A DNA stretch of 34,672 nt from Mesorhizobium waimense (GTDB lineage: Bacteria; Pseudomonadota; Alphaproteobacteria; Rhizobiales; Rhizobiaceae): positions 1 to 34,672 of the forward strand of contig NZ_QZWZ01000057.1 of assembly GCF_003601975.1 (NCBI RefSeq), read 5' to 3'. Below the pieces are notes generated by a model. The model had not been told where the DNA came from, did no database searches, and saw nothing but the letters and a program-made list of their open reading frames with translations. Below, piece after piece: positions 15,767 to 22,987 of this stretch; positions within the stretch are counted from its first letter, which is position 1; each line of letters starts with the position of its first letter. The translations under genes were made by a program, and so were the position numbers.

Positions 15767-17283
15767 ACCATCGCCTCGACAATTTGTTCGGGCCTTGGCT
15801 TGTGCAGGCAAAGGTCTTCAAATTTGGCCGACACTTCGCCATCACGCATGACGATCACGGTGTCCGCCATACCCAGCGTCTCCTCGAGAGTTTCCGAGAC
15901 GAAGACAATCGCCAGCCCCTGGCGGGCGAGTTCCCTCATGACGCCGAAGAGATCGGCCTTGGCGCCAGGATCAAGGCCACGCGTCGGGTGATCGAGGATG
16001 AGCACCTGGAGACGATCCGACATCAGCCATTTGGCCAGAGAAACCTTCTGCTGGTTGCCCCCGCTCAACCGCTCGACATATTCGACGGGTGAAGGCGTCT
16101 TGACCTTGAGCCGGTTGATCCAGGAAAGCGCTTGCGCCGTTTCCTTTTTCCGGTTGATCAGGCCGATCCGTCCCATCTGCGGGCCGAAGGTGAGAATGAT
16201 GTTTTCGAGGACGGTGCGTCCGACTATGACACCCTCAAGTTTCCGCTCGGCAGGGACATACCCGATCCCGGCGCGTATCGCTTCATCGGGCATTGCGGAT
16301 AAACCCAGTTCGTGGCCGGCGACCTTGACGCTGCCAACCACACCGTCCTCGGCGCCGAAGATGGCACGACAGAAGGTTTCGGCACCCGAGCCTGCCACAC
16401 CGGTGACGGCCACGATCTCGCCTGACCTGACCGAGAGAGATACGTCGCGAAACCTGCCCGGCGCGGTGAGACCGGCGACCACCAGCCGCGGCTCGAACGC
16501 CTCGACCGGCTCGCGACCGCTCTCCTGATAATAGTCGTCGGAGCGTCGGGAGCCGACCATCAGATGGTAGAGCTCCTCGTGGCTCGTGGTGTCCTGCGTT
16601 CTTTCCGCGACATTCTCGCCATTGACCATGACGTGAACGCGGTCGGAGATTTCCAGGACCTCTTCCATCCGGTGAGATACAAAAACGACCGATGCGCGCG
16701 CTCGCAGTCGCCTGATCTGGCGAAACAGATCTTCGACCTCAGATGGGCTGAGCAGCGACGTTGGTTCGTCAAACAGGATGACAAGCGGCTGATCTATCAG
16801 TTCCTCGATTGCAAGCACCTTGGCGAACTCGACCATCTGCCGGTCCGGAAAGCTCAGCGCGTCGACCTTGATGTCGGGAGGGATATCGCACTCAAGCTTT
16901 GCGAGCTGTCGGGCAGCTTCCCGATTGAGACCTCTCCAGTTGTAGATACCGAAGCGACGGTGCGGCGACGGCTTGTCGAAAAAGATATTCTCGGCAACCG
17001 TGAGATTGGGGATAAGCGACTGCTCCTGATGGACCAGCCCGATGCCCATGCTCGCCGCAGCCAGCGGCGACCTGACGATGGTGTCAACGCCACGCAGGCG
17101 AATCTTCCCGGTGGTCGGCTGCTCCATCCCTGAAAGGATTTTCAGAAGCGTCGACTTGCCTGAACCATTCTGGCCAATGAGGCCGAGAACCTCGTTCTGG
17201 CGCAACTCTACGCTCACATCGTGCAAGGCACGCACGCCCGGATAGGTCTTGCCAATGTTTGTTGCAGCGAGAACCGGGGTCAT
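15763..17283 (-). CDS. Sugar ABC transporter ATP-binding protein (RbsA/MglA type)
   Basis: A double ATPase of 506 residues as expected for RbsA/MglA. The first half has Walker A GQNGSGKST and Walker B VILFDEPTS, but an unusual signature, LSFPDRQ, where the family has LSVGQQQ. The second half has a degenerate Walker A (GVAGSGAET, no Lys), as is usual in the family, a good signature (LSGGNQQKV), and LILDHPTRG with His where the catalytic Glu normally stands. One nucleotide site is therefore probably inactive. Its start overlaps the stop of the upstream permease gene and its stop overlaps the start of the next permease gene, each by 4 bp. Confidence 0.93.
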   Translation of the reverse strand: MTPVLAATNIGKTYPGVRALHDVSVELRQNEVLGLIGQNGSGKSTLLKILSGMEQPTTGKIRLRGVDTIVRSPLAAASMGIGLVHQEQSLIPNLTVAENIFFDKPSPHRRFGIYNWRGLNREAARQLAKLECDIPPDIKVDALSFPDRQMVEFAKVLAIEELIDQPLVILFDEPTSLLSPSEVEDLFRQIRRLRARASVVFVSHRMEEVLEISDRVHVMVNGENVAERTQDTTSHEELYHLMVGSRRSDDYYQESGREPVEAFEPRLVVAGLTAPGRFRDVSLSVRSGEIVAVTGVAGSGAETFCRAIFGAEDGVVGSVKVAGHELGLSAMPDEAIRAGIGYVPAERKLEGVIVGRTVLENIILTFGPQMGRIGLINRKKETAQALSWINRLKVKTPSPVEYVERLSGGNQQKVSLAKWLMSDRLQVLILDHPTRGLDPGAKADLFGVMRELARQGLAIVFVSETLEETLGMADTVIVMRDGEVSAKFEDLCLHKPRPEQIVEAMV

Positions 17284-18320
17284 TTCACGATCCTCAGCCG
17301 CCCACGAAGGCTCCAGTTGCCAATGACCAGGGCTGCGATGATGGTGAGGCCCTCGGCCACATGGCGCAGGTAGGGGTCGACTCCAAGCTGGATCATGCCG
17401 TTGCGCAGAACCTCGAGAATGAACACCCCGATGATCGACTGGAGTACGCCGCCCGTGCCGCCACTGAGAAGCGTTCCGCCAATCACGGCGGCACTGACTG
17501 CCGGGAACAGGAAGCCCTCCCCGGCTGCGGGATTGCCGACGGCGAGCTGCGCAGAGATCATGACGCCGCCAACGCCGGACATGAGCCCCATAAGCACGAA
17601 AGCCAGGATCTTGTGAAAGCGGACATGCTGTCCTGACTGCCTCGTGGCCTTTTCGTCGCGGCCGATGGCGTAGGACATTCGCCCGAACTGGGTATAGGTC
17701 TGGAGAAGCCAGCCAAATACTGCAACCGCGAGCGCCAGAAAAACCAGGGCGGAAACGCCAAGGCTCTTGTCCAGTGCCAGACGCGTCAGCCGTTCATCAA
17801 GAATTTGTGGCTGCCTACCCGGAAAGAGCAATGTGGCGATACCCAGTCCGACAAACCAGGTTGCGAGTGTGACGATCAGGGACGGTAGCCGCAGAAATGT
17901 GTAGACGAGACCATTGACCAGGCCAAACGCTGAGCCAAGACAGGCGCCCGCCAGAATGGCCCACCAGCCCAGATCGAAACCTGTCACAGAGTTGGCGATG
18001 AGCAGCGAGACCAGCATGCTCGATGCTGCCATCACGCCTTCGATCGACAGGTCGATGGAACCCTGGATCAGGATGAAGGAGAGGCCCACGACGAGGACAA
18101 CCGGGATCGCGCTCGATTCAAGAACGACCTTCAGGTTGCTGGCTGACAGAAACTGCGCGCTTGCCAGCGAGAAGACCAGGACGAGAACTGCAAGCGTGGC
18201 AACCGGGCCGAGTTCCTTGAGCGGAAATCGAAGCCTCGATGCGACCTTTGGCTGGCCCGCTAGCCTCCCCGCACCTTTGTACGGGGAGGCTTCGATGCCC
18301 GCGTTTTGCGTGAGTGTCAT
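17280..18320 (-). CDS. Sugar ABC transporter permease (RbsC/BPD_transp_2 family)
   Basis: An inner-membrane permease of 346 residues with a roughly 30-residue cytoplasmic N-terminus, then multiple membrane segments. Family features are GSIDLSIEGVMAASSML, the loop TQFGRMSYAIGRDEKATRQSG, and GGTLLSGGTGG. It follows the binding-protein gene after 17 bp and overlaps the ATPase gene by 4 bp. Its first codons form a strong hairpin (18263-18290), which may lower permease expression relative to the binding protein. Confidence 0.92.
   Translation of the reverse strand: MTLTQNAGIEASPYKGAGRLAGQPKVASRLRFPLKELGPVATLAVLVLVFSLASAQFLSASNLKVVLESSAIPVVLVVGLSFILIQGSIDLSIEGVMAASSMLVSLLIANSVTGFDLGWWAILAGACLGSAFGLVNGLVYTFLRLPSLIVTLATWFVGLGIATLLFPGRQPQILDERLTRLALDKSLGVSALVFLALAVAVFGWLLQTYTQFGRMSYAIGRDEKATRQSGQHVRFHKILAFVLMGLMSGVGGVMISAQLAVGNPAAGEGFLFPAVSAAVIGGTLLSGGTGGVLQSIIGVFILEVLRNGMIQLGVDPYLRHVAEGLTIIAALVIGNWSLRGRLRIVK
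18263..18290 (-). promoter_or_regulatory. Strong hairpin at the start of the permease coding region
   Basis: GCCTCCCCG and CGGGGAGGC form a perfect 9-bp stem with a 10-base loop, about 30 nt inside the permease gene and about 50 nt past the binding-protein stop. No T-run follows. Such structures often protect the 3' end of binding-protein mRNA or reduce downstream expression. That role is inferred from position. Confidence 0.5.
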
Positions 18321-18337
18321 GACCGACCAGTTCCAGC

Positions 18338-19408
18338 TTACTTGTTGGCACCGGCGGGGATCTGACCGACCGAGGCCGCCCAGAAATTGGCCTTCACCTT
18401 GTCGTAGCTATAGTCGGCTGCAACGTGCTTGCCGTTGAGGATCGCCTCGACATTGTCTTTGTTGACCAGGGTCTGGGACAGGTAGAAATCGCGTTGCTCT
18501 TCTTTCAGTTTGGCAAGGTCGATGTCGCCGGTGATCACGCCAACGGCCAGTGCTGTGGCCGTTGCGCCTTGGACATAGCCATCTATGTACATCGTCGAGA
18601 GCATCTCACCCGACTTGATAAGCTGCATGACATCGCTTGAACCGTCGGAACCCGTGACGAGAACCTTGCCGGCAAGGCCCTGTTCCCGTAGCGCCGCTAC
18701 TGCGCCGAGAGCCATGCCGTCATTGGCAGAGAAGATACCCTTGAGGTCGCTGCCGTATTTGGTAAGCCAGGCTCGTGTGATGCTTTGGCCCTGGGTCTGA
18801 TCCCAGTTTCCGACCTGGACATCGACGAGTTTCAGCCCCGGGCATTCGGCAACCGCCTTTTCGAGCCCGGCGAGCCTCTGCTTGGCCGGCGGATTGTCCG
18901 GTATGCCCTGAAGGGCAGCGATGTTGCCCCTCCCGTTGAGCGCCTTGCACAGTTCCATGCCGTTCCGATAGCCGGAATCGACGCCGTCGAACGAGATGTT
19001 GGCGACCCAGGCGTCCGGCGCCGTATCCCACGGATGAATCTCGTCGGGGCGATTCCAGAGATTGACGATCTTGGCGCCGGCGTCTCGCGCCCGCTCCACA
19101 ATCGCTTTGGTGAAGGCGTTGGACGCGGGGTCGACGGCGATCGCGCACCCCTCGCAGCCGGTCGCGAACACGGCCCCGAACTGCTCCAGCAGTTTCTGCC
19201 CGTTGAAGTCGCTGACGATAACATTGACGTCCTTGCCCTTCGATCCGGCGACCGCCTTTGCCCCCTCGATAAATGCTGCCCAGTACTCGCTGGACGCGCT
19301 CCCGACGCCGACATAGACGTTCCCAAGGTCTCCGGCGAACGAGGCAGATCCCGACAGCGACAGTACGCCTAAGCCGAGTGCAAGCTTTCTCATCAGATTC
19401 TTTAGCAT
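18338..19408 (-). CDS. Sugar ABC transporter substrate-binding protein (RbsB-like, Peripla_BP_4)
   Basis: A secreted binding protein of 356 residues from ATG 19408, chosen because GGAGGAA lies just upstream. The signal peptide is MLKNLMRKLALGLGVLSLSG with probable cleavage after SASFA. The mature part shows the type 1 sugar-binding fold: VGVGSASSEYWAAFIEGAK, GCEGCAIAVDPASNAF, and GIFSANDGMALGAVAAL. It is the first gene of the five-gene operon (binding protein, permease, ATPase, permease, IolG-type dehydrogenase) behind two operators. It should define what the locus imports: a monosaccharide, inositol or related cyclitol. Confidence 0.93.
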   Translation of the reverse strand: MLKNLMRKLALGLGVLSLSGSASFAGDLGNVYVGVGSASSEYWAAFIEGAKAVAGSKGKDVNVIVSDFNGQKLLEQFGAVFATGCEGCAIAVDPASNAFTKAIVERARDAGAKIVNLWNRPDEIHPWDTAPDAWVANISFDGVDSGYRNGMELCKALNGRGNIAALQGIPDNPPAKQRLAGLEKAVAECPGLKLVDVQVGNWDQTQGQSITRAWLTKYGSDLKGIFSANDGMALGAVAALREQGLAGKVLVTGSDGSSDVMQLIKSGEMLSTMYIDGYVQGATATALAVGVITGDIDLAKLKEEQRDFYLSQTLVNKDNVEAILNGKHVAADYSYDKVKANFWAASVGQIPAGANK

Positions 19409-19471
19409 GGCTTCCTCCCTGGTCATGAAAACCACCCGCCACGGACGGGGTGCCCATCACCAAACGCCAAT

Positions 19472-19487
19472 TTGCATAGCAATGCAA
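19472..19487. promoter_or_regulatory. Predicted LacI-family operator, copy 5
   Basis: TTGCATAGCAATGCAA, a near-perfect palindrome, lies 63 bp upstream of the binding-protein ATG. It is centred 24 bp from copy 6, so the two may be bound together by neighbouring dimers. Confidence 0.75.
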
Positions 19488-19495
19488 CAAGAATC

Positions 19496-19511
19496 TTGCA
19501 TTGCTATGCTG
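19496..19511. promoter_or_regulatory. Predicted LacI-family operator, copy 6
   Basis: TTGCATTGCTATGCTG, paired with copy 5 upstream of the ABC transporter operon. Confidence 0.7.
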
Positions 19512-19863
19512 AGCAACCGCAATTTTCCTCCCAACGCATTGTAAAAAAACGATATATCGCCGCAGGGCTTCCCTGATGGACCCAATCTCTGAATTTCTGT
19601 CGGCTCTTGGGTGCGCCTTTTCGGAATAAAGTACCCGATTGCGCTCCTGCATGGCCGAACGCATAGAGCCAATCGCCAGCGCTCTGGCCTGATGCCTTAA
19701 TCACCGGGCAGAGACGCGGGCCGCCAAGCGTCAACCAGCTTCAATACAAATAATTGTTTTCATTGCACTTATTCGTCTCAGCGATGCCCACCAGATAATG
19801 TATCAGAACTCGCTTGGGAGCGAGCGCATCCAAGGAACTCCGTCGGCAAGCGAAGAGAACGGA
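19512..19863. other. Non-coding part of the divergent control region
   Basis: No gene is supported here. The stretch separates the transporter operon (minus) from the IolE-HisD-SDR-trehalase operon (plus) and is more AT-rich than its surroundings, for example around 19740-19770. Promoters for both directions are expected within or next to it, but no sequence close to a clear -35/-10 pair was picked out. Confidence 0.5.
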
Positions 19864-19879
19864 TTGCATTGCTATGCAA
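19864..19879. promoter_or_regulatory. Predicted LacI-family operator, copy 7
   Basis: TTGCATTGCTATGCAA, differing from perfect symmetry at one pair. It ends 73 bp before the IolE-like gene and controls the plus-strand operon. Confidence 0.75.
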
Positions 19880-19952
19880 AATGTGATTTATGCGGGGGAT
19901 CGCTCGTCCGCGATCAGGGCGACGCAGGATGCATAGCCAAAGGATATCCAGT

Positions 19953-20840
19953 ATGCTCGTCAAACTTGCCAATGCGCCCGTGTCCTGGGGGGTCGACTAC
20001 GCCGACGATCCTAAAAACCCGGCTTGGCCGCGTGTGATGGATGAGATCGGCGCGGCCGGTTACGGTTACACCGAACTCGGTCCCTACGGCTACTATCCGA
20101 CGGATCCTGCGGTTCTGCGGCCCGAGTTTGATCGCCGCGGCCTTACGGTGATGGCCGGATTCGTGTTTCAGGATCTGCATAGCCCGGAGAAGGCTGAATC
20201 AGTGCTCGACGTTGCAGAGCGCACGGTGCGGCTGCTTGCGGCGGCCGGCGGAAAGTACCTTGTCACTATCGACCACATCTCGCCGGAAAGGATGAATACG
20301 GCCGGGCGACGTGACCTCGCTCAGCCAATCGGTGCGCAGCGCCTCGACCATCTTGTCGGGCTGATCGATAGCATCGCCGACCTCGCGCTCGCACACGGGG
20401 TCATGCCTGTCATCCACCAGCATGCTGGCTGCTACATCGAATTCGAGGACGAAATCGAGATCGTCCTGGACCGGCTGGACCCGAGCCGGGTCGGTATCTG
20501 CATTGATACCGGCCACATGGCATATGCGGGCATCGATCCTGTCGCCTTCTACCGCCGGCATGCGCATCGCGTGCGCTACTTCCACTTCAAGGATATCGAT
20601 CCGGTTGTCCACAAACGCGTACTTGCAGATCAGATTCCGTTTCTCACCGCTATCGAGCAGAAGATTTTCTGCCCGCTGGGCAAGGGCGTTGTCGACTGGG
20701 CCGGACTGGCAACCGCATTGCGGGAAACCGGTTATGACGGGGCCGCGACAGTGGAACAGGACATTGATCCGACCATTTCGCTCAATCCCGCGGACGATGC
20801 GCGGGCCAGTCTCGCCTATCTCCGCTCCGTCGGCTTCTGA
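19953..20840 (+). CDS. TIM-barrel sugar isomerase/epimerase, inosose dehydratase (IolE/MocC)-like
   Basis: A 295-residue AP-endonuclease-type TIM barrel from ATG 19953, with AAAGGA 8 nt upstream; a longer frame to 19890 has no support. The N-terminus NAPVSWGVDYADDP followed by YTELGPYGYYPTDP is typical of IolE and of rhizopine protein MocC. Likely metal and active-site segments are HQHAGCYIE (155-163), DTGHMAYAG (185-193), HFKDID (211-216) and VEQDID near the end. IolE removes water from scyllo-inosose to give the diketone that IolD opens. It heads the plus-strand operon behind operator copy 7. An isomerase or 3-keto-glycoside role cannot be excluded. Confidence 0.85.
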   Translation: MLVKLANAPVSWGVDYADDPKNPAWPRVMDEIGAAGYGYTELGPYGYYPTDPAVLRPEFDRRGLTVMAGFVFQDLHSPEKAESVLDVAERTVRLLAAAGGKYLVTIDHISPERMNTAGRRDLAQPIGAQRLDHLVGLIDSIADLALAHGVMPVIHQHAGCYIEFEDEIEIVLDRLDPSRVGICIDTGHMAYAGIDPVAFYRRHAHRVRYFHFKDIDPVVHKRVLADQIPFLTAIEQKIFCPLGKGVVDWAGLATALRETGYDGAATVEQDIDPTISLNPADDARASLAYLRSVGF

Positions 20841-20854
20841 AACGAGGTGCTGCA

Positions 20855-22162
20855 ATGATCCGTGTCCTGAAGGAAGGCCGTTCATCGGTTCAGAAAGTCA
20901 ATGACCATGCCTCTGTCAAAGCGGCGGTAGAATCCGTACTGGCGGCCGTCGAGCAACGCGGCGACGAAGCAGTGCGCCACTATTCAGAAACGTTCGACAA
21001 ATGGGCACCCGAGAGTTTCCGCCTGTCACATGCTGAGATCGACGGATGCATCGCCGCCGTGGCACCCCGCGACCTCGATGACATCCGCTTCGCACAAGCA
21101 CAGATCCGGCGCTTCGCGCAGATCCAGAAAGATGCGCTTCGTGACGTCGAGGTCGAGACCCTTCCTGGTGTAGTGCTGGGACACAAGAACATTCCGATGA
21201 GTTCGGTCGGCTGCTATGTGCCCGGCGGCAAGTACCCGCTGGTGGCCTCTGCGCATATGAGTGTCATCACAGCGAAGGTCGCGGGCGTGAAGCGCGTCGT
21301 GGCCATGACCCCGCCCTTCCATGGCAAACCCGCTCCTGCGGTGATCGCCGCAATGGCCCTTGCCGGCGCCGACGAAATCTACGTGATCGGTGGCATTCAG
21401 GCGATCGGCGCGATGGCGATCGGCACGGACACGATTGATCCGGTCGACTTCCTGGTCGGGCCGGGCAATGCGTATGTAGCCGAAGCAAAGCGCCAACTGT
21501 TCGGACGCGTCGGCATCGATTTGCTCGCCGGGCCGACAGAGACATTGGTTATTGCCGATGAGACGGTTGATGCGGAGCTCTGTGCCACGGACCTTCTTGG
21601 TCAGGCCGAGCACGGCCCTAATTCGCCGGCGATCCTGCTCACCAGTTCCGAACGTCTGGCTCGAGACACTGTCACCGAGGTCGAGCGGCTCCTCGAAATC
21701 CTCCCAACCGCGACGATCGCCCGCCAGGCCTGGGCCGACTACGGTCAGGTCATCGTCTGCGACAACGAGGAGGAGATGGTGGCGGAAGCCGACCGGATTG
21801 CGTCCGAACACGTCCAGGTCATGACCCGCGATCCCGAGTACTTCCTCGCCAACATGACGAACTATGGCGCCCTCTTCCTGGGACCGCGAACCAATGTTGC
21901 CTACGGCGACAAGGTCATCGGCACCAACCACACTTTGCCGACGCTCGGCAATGCCCGGTTCACCGGCGGTTTATGGGTCGGCAAATTCATGAAGACATGC
22001 ACCTACCAGCGTGTCCTGACCGACGAAGCCTCGGCCATGATCGGCGAATACTGCTCGCGGCTGTGCGTGCTCGAGGGGTTTTTCGGCCATGCTGAGCAGG
22101 CCAACATCCGCGTGCGACGCTATGGCGGCAGGAACGTGACTTATGCGCAAGCCGCCGAATGA
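20855..22162 (+). CDS. Histidinol dehydrogenase family protein, HpsN-like
   Basis: A 435-residue zinc/NAD dehydrogenase of the HisD family. Zinc-site segments are visible: LLGQAEHGP (Gln and His), IASEHVQVM, GDKVIGTNHTLPT (Asp), and FFGHAEQANIRVR (His). The N-terminal half has VGCYVPGGKYPL and VGPGNAYVAEAKRQL. Overall wording such as FAQIQ and LPGVVLGHKNIP is closer to HpsN-type proteins (2,3-dihydroxypropanesulfonate dehydrogenase) than to biosynthetic HisD. No histidine genes and no sulfonate genes are nearby. It may therefore oxidise a primary or secondary alcohol of a polyol intermediate to the acid. Shine-Dalgarno GAGGTG precedes it; the next SDR gene overlaps by 4 bp. Confidence 0.85.
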   Translation: MIRVLKEGRSSVQKVNDHASVKAAVESVLAAVEQRGDEAVRHYSETFDKWAPESFRLSHAEIDGCIAAVAPRDLDDIRFAQAQIRRFAQIQKDALRDVEVETLPGVVLGHKNIPMSSVGCYVPGGKYPLVASAHMSVITAKVAGVKRVVAMTPPFHGKPAPAVIAAMALAGADEIYVIGGIQAIGAMAIGTDTIDPVDFLVGPGNAYVAEAKRQLFGRVGIDLLAGPTETLVIADETVDAELCATDLLGQAEHGPNSPAILLTSSERLARDTVTEVERLLEILPTATIARQAWADYGQVIVCDNEEEMVAEADRIASEHVQVMTRDPEYFLANMTNYGALFLGPRTNVAYGDKVIGTNHTLPTLGNARFTGGLWVGKFMKTCTYQRVLTDEASAMIGEYCSRLCVLEGFFGHAEQANIRVRRYGGRNVTYAQAAE

Positions 22163-22944
22163 TGGTTGATGCGGCGCCCATAAGCTTGCCCGCAATGCCG
22201 TCATTCCGTCTTGACGGACGGCGGGCGCTGGTGACTGGCGCCGGGCGGGGGATCGGGGCGGCACTGGCTTCTGCTCTAGCGGAGGCAGGTGCCGAGGTCG
22301 TTCTTGCGGCCCGCAGCACCACGGAGATTGAGGAGGTTGCGACAGCTATCAGGGCGCGCGGCGACCGGGCCGCTCCACTGACCCTGGACGTGACCGACGT
22401 CGCCGGGGCGCGCGAAATCCTAGCGGTCCAGCCCGCCTTCCACGTTCTTGTCAGCAATGCCGGCACCAACCGGCCCAAACCGATCGCTGAGGTGACGGAG
22501 GACGACTACCACGCGGTACTCGATCTCAATCTGAAGGCTTCGTTCTTCGTCTCCCAGACCGTCGCGAAGCGCATGGCCGAGGACGCGATCCGAGGATCGA
22601 TCATTTTCATGTCCTCGCAGATGGGCCATGTCGGTGCGGCAAACCGGACACTCTATTGCGCCTCAAAACATGCAGTCGAGGGTCTGACGAAGGCGATGGC
22701 AGTGGAACTCGGCCCGATGGGCATCCGCGTCAACACGATCGCGCCCACGTTTATCGAGACGCCAATGACGCAACCATTTCTGAAGGATCCGGTCTTTGCG
22801 CAATCCGTCCTCGCGAAGATCAGACTTGGCCGGCTGGGGCGTGTGGAGGATCTGATGGGCGCGGCAGTTTATCTGGCCTCCGATGCCTCGGCACTGGTCA
22901 CAGGAACCTCACTGGTTGTCGACGGCGGATGGACCGCGGAGTGA
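22159..22944 (+). CDS. SDR-family oxidoreductase
   Basis: A classical short-chain dehydrogenase of 261 residues with TGAGRGIG, SNAG in place of NNAG, the active-site Ser in FMSSQMGHVG, and catalytic YCASK. The end LVTGTSLVVDGGW is typical. The start overlaps the stop of the HisD-like gene (ATGATG), which suggests translational coupling. An in-frame ATG at 22195 (MPSFRLDG) is an alternative. It is the third gene of the plus-strand operon. It may work in sequence with the HisD-like enzyme, but its substrate is unknown. Confidence 0.87.
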   Translation: MMVDAAPISLPAMPSFRLDGRRALVTGAGRGIGAALASALAEAGAEVVLAARSTTEIEEVATAIRARGDRAAPLTLDVTDVAGAREILAVQPAFHVLVSNAGTNRPKPIAEVTEDDYHAVLDLNLKASFFVSQTVAKRMAEDAIRGSIIFMSSQMGHVGAANRTLYCASKHAVEGLTKAMAVELGPMGIRVNTIAPTFIETPMTQPFLKDPVFAQSVLAKIRLGRLGRVEDLMGAAVYLASDASALVTGTSLVVDGGWTAE

Positions 22945-22987
22945 GCGAACGCAATCTCGCCGCTCCAGAATGAAAGAGAGCAGCAGC

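Noticed and set aside
19931..19946. An eighth operator-like half site, ATGCATAG, before the IolE-like gene
   Set aside because: Only one half matches; the other half (CCAAAGGA) is better explained as the Shine-Dalgarno of the gene.
20855..22162. Assignment as the biosynthetic histidinol dehydrogenase HisD
   Set aside because: There are no other his genes nearby, the sequence wording is HpsN-like, and the gene is embedded in a catabolic operon.
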